From positions 73,222,001 through 73,286,000 of the forward strand of contig OZ231126.1 in assembly GCA_965153355.1 (NCBI GenBank): a DNA stretch of 64,000 nt, given 5' to 3'. Both the position numbers and the translations under genes were made by a program. Shown here piece by piece: positions 32,713 to 44,979 of this stretch. The notes under the pieces are model-generated. The model was not told the origin of the DNA. It worked only from the letters and a program-made list of their open reading frames with translations, and did not search any database. Position 1 is the first letter of the stretch. Each line of letters opens with the position of its first letter. The stretch comes from Flaccisagitta enflata (taxonomy: Eukaryota > Chaetognatha > Sagittoidea > Aphragmophora).

Positions 32713-32950
32713 ATCCGAGAAGGGGTGACTTGGATTTCCTTTTGGGGATTAGAGAACAGTTTTAAGGAGGAAGAAGAAAGAGATAAATCGAAATGAGTCC
32801 ATCTAGAAACAGATGAATGCTCCAACCCATATTCTGTGACAATTTAATCTCTTTTTTCTTTTCGGCTTCGTGCCTCGAATTAGGGTTGTGCCTCACTTAC
32901 GGTACTCCAGTCTCTGGGTCTGGTTGGAGTACATGTATGGGGACGGAATG

Positions 32951-33126
<176 letters not shown>

Positions 33127-33236
33127 ATAGAGATTGTGAGTCATTTGCATCGCAGTTGTAAATATGATCAATTCTTTTTTTTGTTTCGTTGTTATAGAAT
33201 TGAATTTCATGTAAAATAATTTCATCATTTTTCTCT

Positions 33237-33405
33237 CCCCGCTCTAACGGACCCGCTAGCAACGGAATTCATCCTAAAACAGATGTAAATTTATGGTCGC
33301 TTCAACATGTTTTCTTTTATTTCCTTTGTTGGCAATAACAGAATTCCGCCTATAATAAAAAGAAATGGTTAGTCCCTTGAAATCCGATAGAGCGGGATTT
33401 GACTG
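33237..33405 (+). mobile_element. pogo/mariner-like MITE, left end damaged
   Basis: CCGCTCTAACGGACCCGCTA ... ATAGAGCGGGATTTGACTG|TA. 33876-34050 is the closely related intact copy. Confidence 0.75.
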
Positions 33406-33424
33406 TACATTAGCATCCGTTTTT

Positions 33425-33697
33425 AGATGCGTCCACGCATCTCTATAAGAGGCTTTGTCCGTCCGTCGGTCCGTCTGTCCGTCCGTCGGTCCGTCCGTCG
33501 GTCCGTCCGTCGGTCCCTAACACACGAGTCGAAATTGGTTCAAACTCAAGTAAATCACCTAAAATGTTAACTCATTGCATCATTCCACATGACTGATGCA
33601 ATATTGCATCATTCCACATGACTGATGCAATATTGCATCATTCTTAACGAGCTAAGCCGCATGTGGACGCATCGTTGTACCCCCGGGGTACTTGTTT
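33425..33697 (+). mobile_element. Hairpin/(GTCN)n element, GATGCG subtype, reference copy
   Basis: AGATGCGTCCACGCATCT hairpin, CTCTATAAGAGGCTTTGTCC, (GTCG/GTCC)n, 29-bp ATTGCATCATTCCACATGA repeats, arm GTGGACGCATC, terminal palindrome GTACCCCCGGGGTAC, then TTGTTT. Confidence 0.92.
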
Positions 33698-33875
33698 CTT
33701 TTAGCGTCGGATGAACTGATGGTCCGACGGACTCATGTAGACGTTCAAAGCCGGAGAGATACCGGTGAGATACCGGAGAAATACCTCAACTTCCCATTGA
33801 GATATGTAAAAAAATTTGTGAGCATTTTAATCTATGTCAAAAAAAATCTACAATCTCTCAAATCTTACTGAAATA

Positions 33876-34050
33876 CAGTTGAACCGCTCCAACGGACCCG
33901 CCTCAAACGGAATTCCGCCTATTACAGATGCAAATTCATAGTCCCTTCAAGTTAGATTCTTTTATTTCCTTCATTGGCAATAACAAAAGTTCGCCTATGA
34001 TAAAAAAAAAATGTTAGTCGCCTTAAATCTGTTAGAGCGGGGTTCGACTG
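33876..34050 (+). mobile_element. pogo/mariner-like MITE with TA duplication
   Basis: CAGTTGAACCGCTCCAACGG ... TTAGAGCGGGGTTCGACTG, flanked by TA on both sides (33874-33875, 34051-34052). The inverted ends and TA target fit the pogo/Tigger branch of Tc1/mariner. Confidence 0.85.
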
Positions 34051-34052
34051 TA

Positions 34053-34570
34053 TGATAGAAACATACGGACTGCACCACTGGTTAGCTCATGAGCTATAAT
34101 TTCATTATCTCAAGGATTTTTTGTCAGATTTCGAAAGGAAAGTAGCCCAAATCTACAGCCAAAAATGACAAAAATCTACTATCATTACCACAACAATCTC
34201 TTGGTTATGATAAACAAACCAAACTCGTGGTCCTGTTATTTGATTAAAGATTATTCTTCTCTTTCGTTCTAGTTAGTACGAATATAAGATTAACAAAAAA
34301 CAGCCAGGTACATGAGTTTTGAGAACATAAGGGGGAAACATACCGCCAATCTTAAGTGTCTCCAAACTTTTTTCCCAGATAGTAGATCAGCCGTTATGTC
34401 ATTTGAGCCGTTGACAACGCCGCAACTTAGAAAATAAATTTCCAAGTTCCAAACTACATACATACACGCAAAATCGAAATTTGATGGAACTAAGTTGATC
34501 GTCTCATTCATTCATTTGCAATTATGAAAAAGATGTCAAGACCCATGGGACGGATTTTTCCTTCTCTTTT
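34053..34570. other. Intergenic, no gene recognised
   Basis: AT-rich unique sequence. Confidence 0.4.
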
Positions 34571-34571
34571 T

Positions 34572-34774
34572 AGTCGCGTGCACGCGACTCTACAACCCGC
34601 TTTGTCCGTCGGTTGGTCGGTCGGTCGGTCGGTTGGTCGGTCGGTCACACTTTACTTGTTTTATGATTTTATTTCTTTGACCTCACTGCTCCTGCCCAAA
34701 TGAACTGGTGACCTCAAATATGGCCCCTGCCCACCCGCACGCGACTTCGGTAGCCGTGTATCCGGCCTTGTTTT
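34572..34774 (+). mobile_element. Hairpin/(GTCN)n element, GTCGCG subtype, perfect 18-bp palindrome
   Basis: AGTCGCGTGCACGCGACT, CTACAACCCGCTTTGTCCG, (GTCG/GTTG)n, CACTGCTCCTGCCCAAATGA, arm GCACGCGACTT, end CCGTGTATCCGGCCTTGTT. Confidence 0.92.
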
Positions 34775-35416
34775 CTTTCTCTTTGTCCTTATCAGGGTCG
34801 GATTTTTTTTCTTCTTTTTCTTTGGTCGTGGAAGATGAACGAGTCTACTATGAAATTCATATTTTGAAATCCCGATTTGAACTTGATAAGGTCATCCATT
34901 TTTTTTTTTATGGTTCGTCGAAAGGGAAAAAGGGAAATGGATTTATATTTCGTGTCGGCCGGAAACTAAGAGAGGACCGACGAGCGTGTGGGGCCTATAA
35001 TGCAGGCGCGCGCACACACAGGACCTGCTGTATCGTAACTGATGCAGGCGCTTTTATGAGTTACAGACATAAACAGACTTTCAGGCAAAATGACGCGTGT
35101 GAGTTGAAAAAATAGACAATTTCAAAGATACCGAGTGACTCGCTTGCTAAAATTGACAAACTTCACATGCATGCACAGATGCTTGTGGCTTCCGCACCCA
35201 CAAGAAGAATAAAGAAGGGGCATGCACCTGATCTAATCGGTTCTTTCACATGATTGTATGTAGGGACACATGCTTAAAGGCAAACAGAGGAAAAAAGCTC
35301 ATATACAGATCGACTCTTAGGTAAACGGAAAGGTTGGCGTTGCTCTTGTAGACATTATGGTAAGCAAACTGGTAGCGAATGAATAAAGAATAGGGAAATC
35401 TCGACAGGAATGCATT

Positions 35417-35673
35417 TCATGCGCGTCATGTTGAAAAGGATAACTTACGTCGTGCTGAAAAGGGCAATGTACATTGTGCTGAAAAGGGCAATGTATGTCA
35501 TGCTGAACAGGGCAATGTATATTCTGCTGAAAAGGGCAATGTACGTTGTGCTGAAAAGGGCAATGTACATTGTGCTGAAAAGGGCAATGTATGTCGTGCT
35601 GAACAGGGCAATGTACGTCCTGTTGAAAAGGGTAATTGATGTCATGTTAAAAAGGGCAATGCACGTCATGCTG
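35417..35673 (+). repeat. 24-bp minisatellite, about 10 copies
   Basis: Unit GTGCTGAAAAGGGCAATGTA + CATT. The frame stays open on both strands because the unit is a multiple of three; not evidence for a gene. Confidence 0.95.
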
Positions 35674-35983
35674 ATATGACAATATCATTAAGTGATGGTC
35701 AAAAACAAGGGCAGTGATAGCAGGCTCTTAAAAACAACCCACTGACAAAAGAAAAACGACGAACGAAAAAAACAAAAAACAAAACAAAAAAAAAAAAAAA
35801 AAAAACAAAAAACGAAAGAAAAAAAAATAATTAAAAAAAACCGGCAAATGGACCAACTCACTACGATGATTATAAGTTTGCCATTGGGCGAGTGAACGAA
35901 CGCTGAATTTTCCGCGGCTATTTTGAGAATATTTACGGTTACGCAAATACGCAACCTTTAAGACCGTTCAAAGCGTTACGGGC

Positions 35984-36171
35984 TACTATCTTGCTAATAA
36001 GTATGTCTAAATAAAGTTACAATTATCAGATTGGTCGCAATTTAAAAAGTTAAAAGAAAATATTCAAAATGAATCCAATCTGGTAATCATAGCTTCAATT
36101 ATTTATGAGCAACGCCCTTCCAAAGTTGACGTTTCTTTTTAGATGGTGATATATTTATTAGCAAGATAGTA
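35984..36171. mobile_element. Putative 188-bp TIR element
   Basis: TACTATCTTGCTAATAA at 35984-36000 and its inverse TTATTAGCAAGATAGTA at 36155-36171. Target duplication unclear. No ORF. Confidence 0.6.
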
Positions 36172-36653
36172 CGGCTGGAACTTGCGCAAATAGAAAATCT
36201 CGTTGAGCAACCTTTGGAAGCTTTGGTGGGCCTTTCGCGGTTCCACTCGTGTCTACTTTATCATCCCGTAATAACTGATTTATTTCTTCGTTTAAACTCT
36301 TTTAAATGGGGAAATAGAGAAAAGAAAGAGGGGGATATAAAAAAGAAGGAAGAGGAAGCGGAGTGGGTGAAGAAAATGAGGTACTCTTTTTAAAAGGAAT
36401 GAAAATCTTGAATAGTTGAGTGGAGAAGTATAAGATGTGAGGGACGAAAAAGTAATGAAGGAAGAAGAGGTAAAAAAGAACTAGTCATCCATAGATCGCA
36501 CATGGTCAGCGGTACCCGATGCAGGGGCGTATATAATTGGGCGACTTTTGATTTTATTCCTCCCCCCTACCTTTGATTTTCTTCCCCGCGACGCATCGTG
36601 TCGCTTTTCAAAATCTATGATTTTCTTCCCCGTAAAGCAAAAAAACAGTATGT

Positions 36654-37396
36654 ACACCGCTTTCAGATCGAAATGTCGCGAAAAGAAGATGTATTACTTC
36701 AAAACTATTCATAGTAATTAGTTTTTATTTGTTCCTCTGATAAATAATTTGATTAAGTTTTGCTACAAGCAAAGAATGTCCAACCGACTAAAAAATTTAA
36801 GCCTCCTACTCACAATAAATGAATATTGCATGTTTCACATAGAAGGATTTTTTTCCCAACAACTTTTTCTTTACTTTATTTCATATTTTTCATTTCTTCA
36901 CAAATTGCTGGGCTTGGTCTAGAATTCAAGAGATTTTAATGTAGATTATGTTTTAAGGATAAAATGTTCTCACTGATTTGAATTTTGAACAATTTGCAAA
37001 CAATTTTTGAAAATTTTCCCAAATCTTGAGGTTTTTGCGGTGTTTTGGGGTCAAAATCAATCATTACTGCATCACATAAGTCAAATCTTTTAGTATTTCA
37101 AACAAAACTTCATTAATTCCTCATAACCAACACTGTAGGACCACTCTGGTTGAAAAAAAGAAGCACTGCTGCTATCTAACCTCAATTTTCCCATCAAAAA
37201 AGGCCACTTTTGACTGAAATCGACTAATTTTTGTCATGATATTAAGAGCACATAAATCAACACTGGGGCTTTTTTTCTTTTTTTGTAACAAAATTTAATC
37301 AAATTATCTACCACAGAAAAAAAATCAAGTAGTTGTCTTAAGTAACTTGAGAGTAATATATCTTATTTTCGCGACATTTCGATCTGAAAGCGGTGT
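36654..37396. repeat. Perfect 31-bp inverted repeat 680 bp apart
   Basis: Arms at 36654-36684 (ACACCGCTTTCAGATCGAAA...) and 37366-37396. Outer sequence on both sides has TTTGATTTTATTCYTCCCCC in direct orientation (36548- and 37526-). The enclosed sequence has no protein signature. Confidence 0.75.
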
Positions 37397-37559
37397 ATTA
37401 GGTGTATATTTGTGTTTGATTGTGTTGCAGTAATCAAATATTACCTTTTGGTACTACCAAAAGAATTAAATCTTCAAAAAAATTTTTTTCCAAGCTTTTT
37501 ATTTTTTTCCCCATCTTCAAACCCTTTGATTTTATTCTTCCCCCCACGGAGAGGGGGGG

Positions 37560-37925
37560 GGTAACTCAACTTTATACACGCCTGACCCGATACCCTGCTT
37601 GGAGTGATCAGCTGAAGAAGTTGAGTGAGAGCACGGAAGCGGCCTCAGAGGGCCGATGTTGTGTAGGACACAGGGGTATATTTCCAGACGTCCTGAAAAA
37701 GCAAATTTAAGGATTGATTTGATTGATTGGAGCACAGTAATGAGATCAAGGATGAGGGCAGATTAGAGACCTCAGAGTGTTATTTTCAGGGCTGATTTGA
37801 GACCCAAGTGGTCAGATTTTAGGTTTGAGACAGCTAATTTTAGGCCTGAAATAGTTGATTTTAGGCCTGACAAGGCTGATTTAGGGCCTTAGGGGCCTTT
37901 GGGGCCGTTGCCAAAAAAGGAAAGT
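37560..37925 (+). mobile_element. Palindromic repeat element, diverged
   Basis: CTGCTTGGAGTGATCAGCTG, GCGGCCTCAGAGGGCCGATG, GTAGGACACAGGGGTATATT then TCCAGACGTCC, then degenerate 21-bp GGCTGATTTTAGGCCTGA units, ending GGGGCCGTTGCCAAAAAAGG. Confidence 0.6.
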
Positions 37926-38145
37926 AGAAGAAGAAGAGGAAGAAGAAGAAGAAGTTGAAAAAGAAGAAGAAGAAGACGAAGAAGAAGAAGAAGAAGAAGA
38001 AGAAGAAGAAGAAGAAGAAGAAGAAGAAGAAGAAGAAGAAGAAGAAGAAGAAGATGAAGCCAAAGAAGAAGAGGCAGAAGAAGAAGAAGAAGAAGAAGCA
38101 GAAGAAGAAAAAGAAGAAGAAGAAGAAGAGGAAGAAAAAAAAAAG
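37925..38145 (+). repeat. (GAA)n microsatellite
   Basis: About 220 bp of GAA with GAG/GCA interruptions. Confidence 0.98.
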
Positions 38146-38259
38146 AAGTGACGGAGGCCGGAGGGGAGCATCATAAAAAAGATGCACGAATAAAGTTTGT
38201 CGAGCATGAAGACTCCTCTAAGCCACGAGAATCGATGACATTTAATTCACAAATATTTT

Positions 38260-38610
38260 TTTGTTTTTTCTTTCCTTTCTTTCTCTTTCTTTCCTTTCTT
38301 TTTTTCATCTTCTTCTTTTTTGCTTGCTTGTTTGTTTGCTTGTTTGTTTCTTTTTCTTTTTTTTTCCTTTTTCCCTTTTCTTCCTTTCTTCCTTTCTTCC
38401 TTTCTTCCTTTCGTTCCTTCGTTCCTTCGTTCCTTCGTTCCTTCGTTCCTTCGTTCCTTCTTTCCTTCCTTCCTTCCTTCTTTCTTTCTTTTTTCTCTTT
38501 CTTTAGTTTCTTACCTACTTTTTTACTCTCTTTCAAACTCTCATTCCATCTTTCTTTCCATCTCTCTTTCCATCTCTCTTTCCATCTCTCTTTCCATATC
38601 TATCTATCTT
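38260..38610 (+). repeat. (TTCC/TTCG/TTTC)n and (CTTTCCATCTCT)n tract
   Basis: Tetranucleotide runs at 38380-38500 and a 12-bp repeat at 38545-38600. Confidence 0.95.
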
Positions 38611-38783
38611 CGCTTCCTCACTTTTGCATCAATGTTTTTTTAAAGACTTTTATTGCTTTTGGTTGAAAGCGTCGCCACTTGAAAAAGTCACATCAAAGTC
38701 CTCACTCTACAAACCTTAAATCTCTACAGTCTGTAGCCCAGACATTACATCCATACAACCCGATTTCACCCAAAATTATAAAA

Positions 38784-38921
38784 ACAAGGCCGGATACACG
38801 GCAAGACAGTCGCGGACGGTTGGGCAGGGGCCATAATGCATAAATCGCTTGCAAACCAAGAAAATATTTGTAACCTACCGACCGACCGACACGGCAAGGT
38901 GTAGAGTCGCGTGTCCGCGAC
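38784..38921 (-). mobile_element. Hairpin/(GTCN)n element, short copy
   Basis: AACAAGGCCGGATACACGG, arm AGTCGCGGACGGTTGGGC, CTACCGACCGACCGAC, and 5' end GTCGCGGACACGCGACT on the minus strand (5'-arm GTCGCGGAC pairs with the 3' arm). Confidence 0.85.
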
Positions 38922-39077
38922 GAAGGAGCTGAACTGACTTCCCAATTGCCTTTTGTTTACTGTTAGCTTCACATTATACCTCAAAATAAAAGGAATGATA
39001 TCCCGACATGTTTAACGAGACATGGTAATTGGCGTGTCATCCAATGCAGCATGTCATGGGTCGAGAAATCTCCAATC

Positions 39078-39200
39078 TATCAAACACAAACACAAACACA
39101 AACACAAATACAAATACAAACACAAACACAAACACAAACACAAACACAAAAACATAAACACAAACACTAAAACATAAACACAAACACAAACACTAAAACA
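39078..39200 (+). repeat. (CACAAA)n hexanucleotide repeat
   Basis: About 120 bp of CACAAA with CATAAA/CACTAA variants. Confidence 0.97.
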
Positions 39201-39546
39201 ATTATAGACAAAAAAACACCATCACATTCCTCATATCTCGTCATTTCATCCCATTAATTTCCGACTGCTCATAATTTCTAATCTGACAAACCATACATCA
39301 ATTTCTATTCTTAGTGATTTCCCTTCGGCTTTTTTCACATTTGGTCTATTTTTACCGATCAATTTGTTCCGCTGCTGACTGGTAACGCTCTTGAACACTT
39401 GACCCGCTCTTGAACACTTGACCCGCGGCCCTGTGCCGTTGATTGAGCAGGAAGTATCCGGGCTAGTCGTCGGAAATGGTTCGACGTCCCGCCAAGGTGA
39501 CAACGATTTTAAGACTTGACAACGGTTTCAAGACTATTTCTTTTTT

Positions 39547-39931
39547 AGTCGCGTGCACGCGACTCTACAACCCGCTTTGTCGGTCCGTCCGTCGGTCCGT
39601 CGGTCCGTCCGTCCGTCGGTCCGTCCGTCCGTCCGTCCGTCCGTCACACTTTACTTTTTTGTACTATAACGTTAACTCTTTGGTCATTTTAAGTCATTTT
39701 AAGTCATTTATAGTTATTCTAAGTCATTTTGAGTCAGTCTAAGTCATTTTAAGTCATTTTAAGTCATTTTAAGTTATTTTAAGTTTTTTTTGGTTTTTTG
39801 TTTTTTTAGTCATTTTAAGTCAATTTTGGTCATTTTAGGTCATTCTATGTCATTGAAAGTCATTTTAAGTCATTCTAAGTCACTCTTTGTCTGTAAGTCT
39901 CGCACGCGACTTATAGGTGTTGGCCTTGTTT
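39547..39931 (+). mobile_element. Hairpin/(GTCN)n element with internal TAAGTCATTT minisatellite
   Basis: AGTCGCGTGCACGCGACT, CTACAACCCGCTTTGTCGG, (GTCC/GTCG)n, CACTTTACTTTTTTGTACTA, about 20 10-bp TAAGTCATTT units, arm TCGCACGCGACTT, end ATAGGTGTTGGCCTTGTTTT. Confidence 0.9.
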
Positions 39932-40139
39932 TTAAGAACATAGTATCTTTCTCAATGAACTAAAAAATCCTTCATTGATATCCATTCGCAATGCCAAGGA
40001 TATCAATGTAAACTATGTAAACTGTGATTTTCTTAAAGAGTTGGGTCAAATTTAAAAGATCTTCTCTTTGGGGTAAATTGTATGGAAATCACACGATTAT
40101 CTATTGAAACCACAAATGACTGCACGTTGCTGTAATTAG

Positions 40140-40215
40140 CGATCGACCAACCGACAAACGGACAGACGGACATGATCTTTTTGGCTCTCATAGACGTGCG
40201 AGGACGCACATGAAA
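40140..40215 (-). mobile_element. Hairpin/(GTCN)n element 5' fragment
   Basis: GATCGACCAACCGACAAACG, GGACAGACGGAC, then GACGTGCGAGGACGCACATG, a decayed hairpin. Confidence 0.5.
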
Positions 40216-40959
40216 ACGATTTTTGACTCTATAGACTCTAGACAAGAGCAGATAAAACATGACATCATAAACAAATAATTCGATTAGACAAATACAGGGA
40301 ATACCGCGCCAACTGGGACAAAAGAAAACGACATATTTTCTTTACTCAAAATGATAGATTTGATCTGAAAACAGATTCTGATGGATCTTTTAAACCGATT
40401 TTATATTCTTAAGAAGAATGATGACTGAATAGAGTACTGAGAGAACGCGAAACAACTGAAAAAAGCCTAAATTTGACAAATTCATGTTACTTCCTCAAAA
40501 ACTTTGTGATTATTATGCTTTAATTGGTACCCATTGCACCAAAAACTGGGTAAAAATACTTGTGTCTTGATTTGAAGGGGAATGTATGTAGTTTCTTGAA
40601 AAAGCTTCAAGAACTGACTTCAAGGGTTCTAACATTAGAATTCTTCACTCATGTAAGAAAAGAAATCAAAAATCGTACTTTTTGGTCATGAAACTTGTTC
40701 AAATTTGCAAAGATCTTTGAATGTAGGCTAAACAAAAGATGGATTAGGAACTTAATCAAATTATCTATCATTCAAGACCAATCCAAGCACCATAGCTCAA
40801 TTCGTCTAGATTTGGCGAGAGAATGGAGATTTGTTGTGCAAACATCCAAATCGCAGATCTTTGCAAATCCAGTTTTCACGATTTGCATTCGCTTTAATAC
40901 TGCGGCTGAAGTATTATATTGGTATCACCGGAAAAAAATTTCTCTCTGGAACTGTTTTT
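40216..40959. other. Intergenic, no gene recognised
   Basis: AT-rich; contains a stretch similar in character to 50350-50700. The open frame at 40695-40961 shows no motif. Confidence 0.4.
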
Positions 40960-41109
40960 AGTTGCGGACACGCGACTCTACACCTTGCTGTGTCGGTCGG
41001 TCGGTTGGTAGGTTGGTAGGTTACAAATTTTGTTGAATTCCAAGCGGTTTTTGCATTACCACCCCTGCCCAACTGTCCGCGACTGGATTGCCGTGTATCC
41101 GGCCTTGTT
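40960..41109 (+). mobile_element. Hairpin/(GTCN)n element, short copy
   Basis: AGTTGCGGACACGCGACT, CTACACCTTGCTGTGTCGG, (GTCG/GTAG)n, CCCCTGCCCAACTGTCCGCG, end GCCGTGTATCCGGCCTTGTT. Confidence 0.88.
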
Positions 41110-41279
41110 AGAATGAGTCCATCTTTCTCAGATGCAGAGTTATGTCGTTTTCTTTGGTAGGCGGGGTACTTCCTGTAGAACCGGAAATGACGCAATCGTA
41201 CACGAATCGTCCCACTGAGCACTGGGCACATTCTGCAACGCTGTGACTATAAACCCAGAACTCAGAGCAACAAGTTTTT

Positions 41280-41494
41280 AGTCGCGTGCTACGCGACTCT
41301 GCACCCCATTGTGTCGGTCCGTCCGTCGGTCCGTCGGTCCGTCCGTCGGTCCGTCCGTCACACTTTACTTTTTCTGTTTTCTTTTTTGCGGTCTATGGCC
41401 TCACTGCTCCTGCCCAAGTGATCAAGTGACCTCAAATACGGCCCCTGCCCACCCACCCGCACGAACCTGGGGTAGCCGTGTATCTGGCCTTGTT
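41280..41494 (+). mobile_element. Hairpin/(GTCN)n element, GTCGCG subtype
   Basis: AGTCGCGTGCTACGCGACT hairpin, (GTCC/GTCG)n, CACTGCTCCTGCCCAAGTGA, damaged arm CGCACGAACCT, end CCGTGTATCTGGCCTTGTTT. Confidence 0.88.
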
Positions 41495-43925
41495 TATCAT
41501 AATACCGGAATGTTAGAAAAAGGCCCGAACTAAAATCAAAGGGTCACTCATGTATATGATTGTACTTGAATCTTGAATTTGGTGAGCTTCCATATGCTTT
41601 CGCGGAAATTGGAACTCCGCATATGTCACACTGCTCTAATCTTGCGAGCGCGATCGAGGGCAAGGGTCCTCAGGCAAAACACAGTCGCACGCGATTTTAA
41701 TGTAAGAAAATCAAGTTTGCAACAAAATCAATATATAAAGCTTTTTTTTTAAAACCATTTTCGTGTGAGCCTCCTTCATCTCAGCAACGTCGGGAAAATT
41801 GCATTTTTCCTTTTTTTTTTTTTTGTGCCTTCTTGATCTAATTTCGAGTATATTGGAGTTTTATTGATGTCGACGTTCCAAGTTGCAAGTTATTGAATGT
41901 GAGGTCGGAAAGGGAAAAAGGTTAATAGTACAGAGTAGGTAACTGCATCACTTTGTTGGAAAGGAAGTTTTGCGCGTCGGTTAGTAAGTCAGTCGGTCGG
42001 TCCGTCGGGGCGGCTGGTCTGTGTGTGCATCGACCACAGTTGTCTAGCTCTGAAGAGCGAGGAAGTAGTAAATGAAAAATCACCAAGAAAAGAAGTAGTC
42101 AAAGAATGAGAAGAAAAGAAGAAGAGGAAAAAGTAAACCAGTGGCTGTCGCCAATACTGTGGATCGCGATGTTTTATTTTTTGTTTTTTTTTATTATTTT
42201 TTTTTCTATAAATTTTTTTCATTTTTTATTTTTCTTTTTTTTTTTTTTTGCATTTTCTTTTTTACTTTGATTTTTTTATTTTTTCACATTTTCAAATTTT
42301 AAATTTTTATTTTGTTATTTTTTCACTTTTTCACTTTTTCATTTTTTTGTTTTTTCATTTTTTCACTTTTTTATTTTTTTTACTTTATTTCTTTTTACTT
42401 TTTATTTTCTACTTTTTTAAACATTTCATAACATGCATTAATACATACAAAATTCAAATCTGAAATTTAGATAAAAAAAACTCTGAACTATAGGTGAATT
42501 GCTAAATTTGGTAAGCATTTCAAGTTCCATGGTATTCAATAGCTGAAATGTTCTCTCTCTCTCTCTCTCTTTCTCTCCGTGGTTGAAAAAAAAATCAAGC
42601 AGTGGGAAAAAAACAAAAGGCAAATTGAGGTAAAGTTTAAGACATCTGGTGGATGAATTAAGACAAACTTAAACAAGACAGGTGAGGATATTTTTGAGAT
42701 AGAAAAAAGTTTTGGGATAAAAAAAATATGATCGATGATTGTTATTGATGACGAGGTGGAAAAAACAAAACATAGAGATAAGTAGAGACATCTTGAAAGA
42801 GAAAAGATAAAACAAACAAAAGACTAAGGTGAGGAAACATTCTGGGGATGTAAAAAATGAATGAATGATATAGATAGTGTTTCTATTTTGACCTTGTGTC
42901 GCAGATTCACTTTATCTTTTTATATACAAAATATTTTTAACATATGTGTTTCTATTTTGACCTTGTGTCACAGATTCACTTTTTCCTGAAAACAATTTTT
43001 AACTGGTGTCTAAAATGACTAAAGAAAGAAAATAATTTTTCCTATAATAAAGGATTTTGAAACTGGTTGGGAGGAAGCCATGATTTTCTATCTCATGGCC
43101 GATTCCTGATGATTTTCTTGATCTCTTCAAACCAAACAGTGGAGGGCACTTTGTTGAAGTGCGACCCGCCTGTACTTGGGTCTTGGAGGTGTATATATAT
43201 GTATGTGGATACTTTTGTATGTATATATGTATATATATATGGGTCGAAACCCTTTAAGGTACAGGACTCCAACTGATGACCAGAAGCTGTATGGTTTGAT
43301 AGTTTATAAAAAAAAAAAAAAATTTTTGGACATGTACTAAAACTTTTTTACCCTTCATGGTGACCTATCATCCCATGATATATCTTCTTTGAAGATGAAG
43401 GCCTTTTTCCCTTTAATCACTAAAAATCATAACCATATCCATATATAGTATAAATTCTCCTAAATCCCACCCCCCTAATTAGGATAAAGGGGCTCAACTA
43501 GGGATATGGACACCTTGGTTCTCTTTTTTCAATTAGGTCAACTCTAACCAAAATTGGGCTGAGTTGATGGTCCCGATCAATGCCAGAAGACAGCTCTAAC
43601 AACACCCTTTCCCTAAAATGTTCGATATTTCTAAATAAAATATTAAGATATTTATTTTTTAAGATAGGAAAATATGACACATTTAGTAAAAAGTATATGC
43701 CTAAGGAATTTTGTTAGTGTTTCAAAAGACCACAGATTAGGTATGTATGTGTATGTAATGGAAGCTTACACTATATAAATGTCCATATCTTTTCCAAATT
43801 TTGTTCAATTTCTGTTTCCTTTTGATTAATTGTATGAGTTTTATATAGGATAAATTGTTGCACAAGCCATATAGATAAAACAAAAGATTTACATAGAGAT
43901 AAGTGGAAACATCTTAAGAAAAAAA
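41495..43925. other. Intergenic with decayed satellite copies
   Basis: T-rich low complexity at 42165-42420. Traces of the 45-48-kb satellite at about 42640-42870 and 43860-43925 (GACATCTTGAAAGAGAAAAG, GACTAAGGTGAGGA). A 38-bp direct repeat (GTGTTTCTATTTTGACCTTG...) lies at about 42879 and 42945. No gene. Confidence 0.55.
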
Positions 43926-44122
43926 ACAAGGCCGGATACACGGCTACCGAAGTCGAGTGCGGGTGGGCAGGGGCCATATTTGAGGTCACCAGACCATTTT
44001 GGCAGGAGCAGTGAGGTCAAAGAAATAAAATCATAAAAAAAAGTAAAGTGTGACCAACCAACCGACCAACTGACCGACCGACCGACGGACAAAGCGGGTT
44101 GTAGAGTTGCGTGCACGCGACT
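43926..44122 (-). mobile_element. Hairpin/(GTCN)n element inserted in a satellite copy
   Basis: AACAAGGCCGGATACACGG, GGAGCAGTGAGGTCAAAGAA, (GACC)n, 5' end AGTCGCGTGCACGCAACT on the minus strand. Flanking satellite sequence resumes at 44123. Confidence 0.9.
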
Positions 44123-44244
44123 AAAAAGTAACACAAACAAAAGACTAAGGTGAGGATACATTCTTCAAGGATTTTGATTGCATTTTTACCTTTGTCAAAT
44201 GTCACTTTTACTATTTGAAGAGAAAAAATGGCAAAAAAACATTT

Positions 44245-44740
44245 TTTTTATTGATTTTAGCCTTTTTTTATTAAATTACTATGATTTTTAAAGGCAATAG
44301 TACTACAAAAATAGGCTAAACTAGCTATACTAGAATTATCTAGGTTATCAAATCTCCACTAGGACAGGTGTGCACTAATACTTTACCATCATTACAAGCA
44401 ACATTTCCAAAAAATATGCAGCATAAAATTTGCAACAGGGTCCCAAAGGAAACTCAACAGATTTTCAATGCATTTTTCTAGTACCAATATAGTAATCTAT
44501 TTATTTTTTATTAAATTACTATGATTTCTAAAGGCAATAGTACTACAAAAATAGGCTAAACTAGCTATACTAGAATTATCTAGATTATCAAATCTCCACT
44601 AGGACAGGTGTGTACTACTACTGAACTATCATTACAAGCAATATTTCCAAAAAATATGCAGCATAGAATTTGCAACTGGGTCCCAAAGGAAACTCAACAG
44701 ATTTTCAATGCATTTTTCTAGTACTGTAATGGTAATCTAT
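44245..44740 (+). repeat. 241-bp tandem duplication
   Basis: Two copies about 95% identical (TTATTAAATTACTATGATTT ... TTTTTCTAGTA). No coding potential seen. Confidence 0.92.
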
Positions 44741-44979
44741 TTATTTTTAAAGATACAGTAGATGTTAAGATTAAGAGTATATTTTTGTTATTTCTCTCAA
44801 TACACTCATTGACCTCTGTCATACAACTTATAATTTACCCCTGACCTGAAAAAAAAAAGCTTTTTGTCTAAGATCGATTGATACTGTATGTTTCCGTTAA
44901 GTGGCGTACATAGCCAGGCCACTTGACAACACTCAGAATAACAGAATATGATTGATGGTGAGGATGAAAAAACAAAAGA

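Noticed and set aside
34708-35115. 135-codon frame crossing a hairpin element
   Set aside because: Its first 25 residues are the 3' half of a transposable element, also found as a frame at 43771-43989.
35410-35679. Plus-strand repeat frame (VLKRAMYI)
   Set aside because: A 24-bp minisatellite keeps all frames in step; both strands are open and there is no other coding sign.
39246-39503. Minus-strand 85-codon frame
   Set aside because: Normal-looking composition, but no motif, clear start or splice sites; not enough to call an exon.
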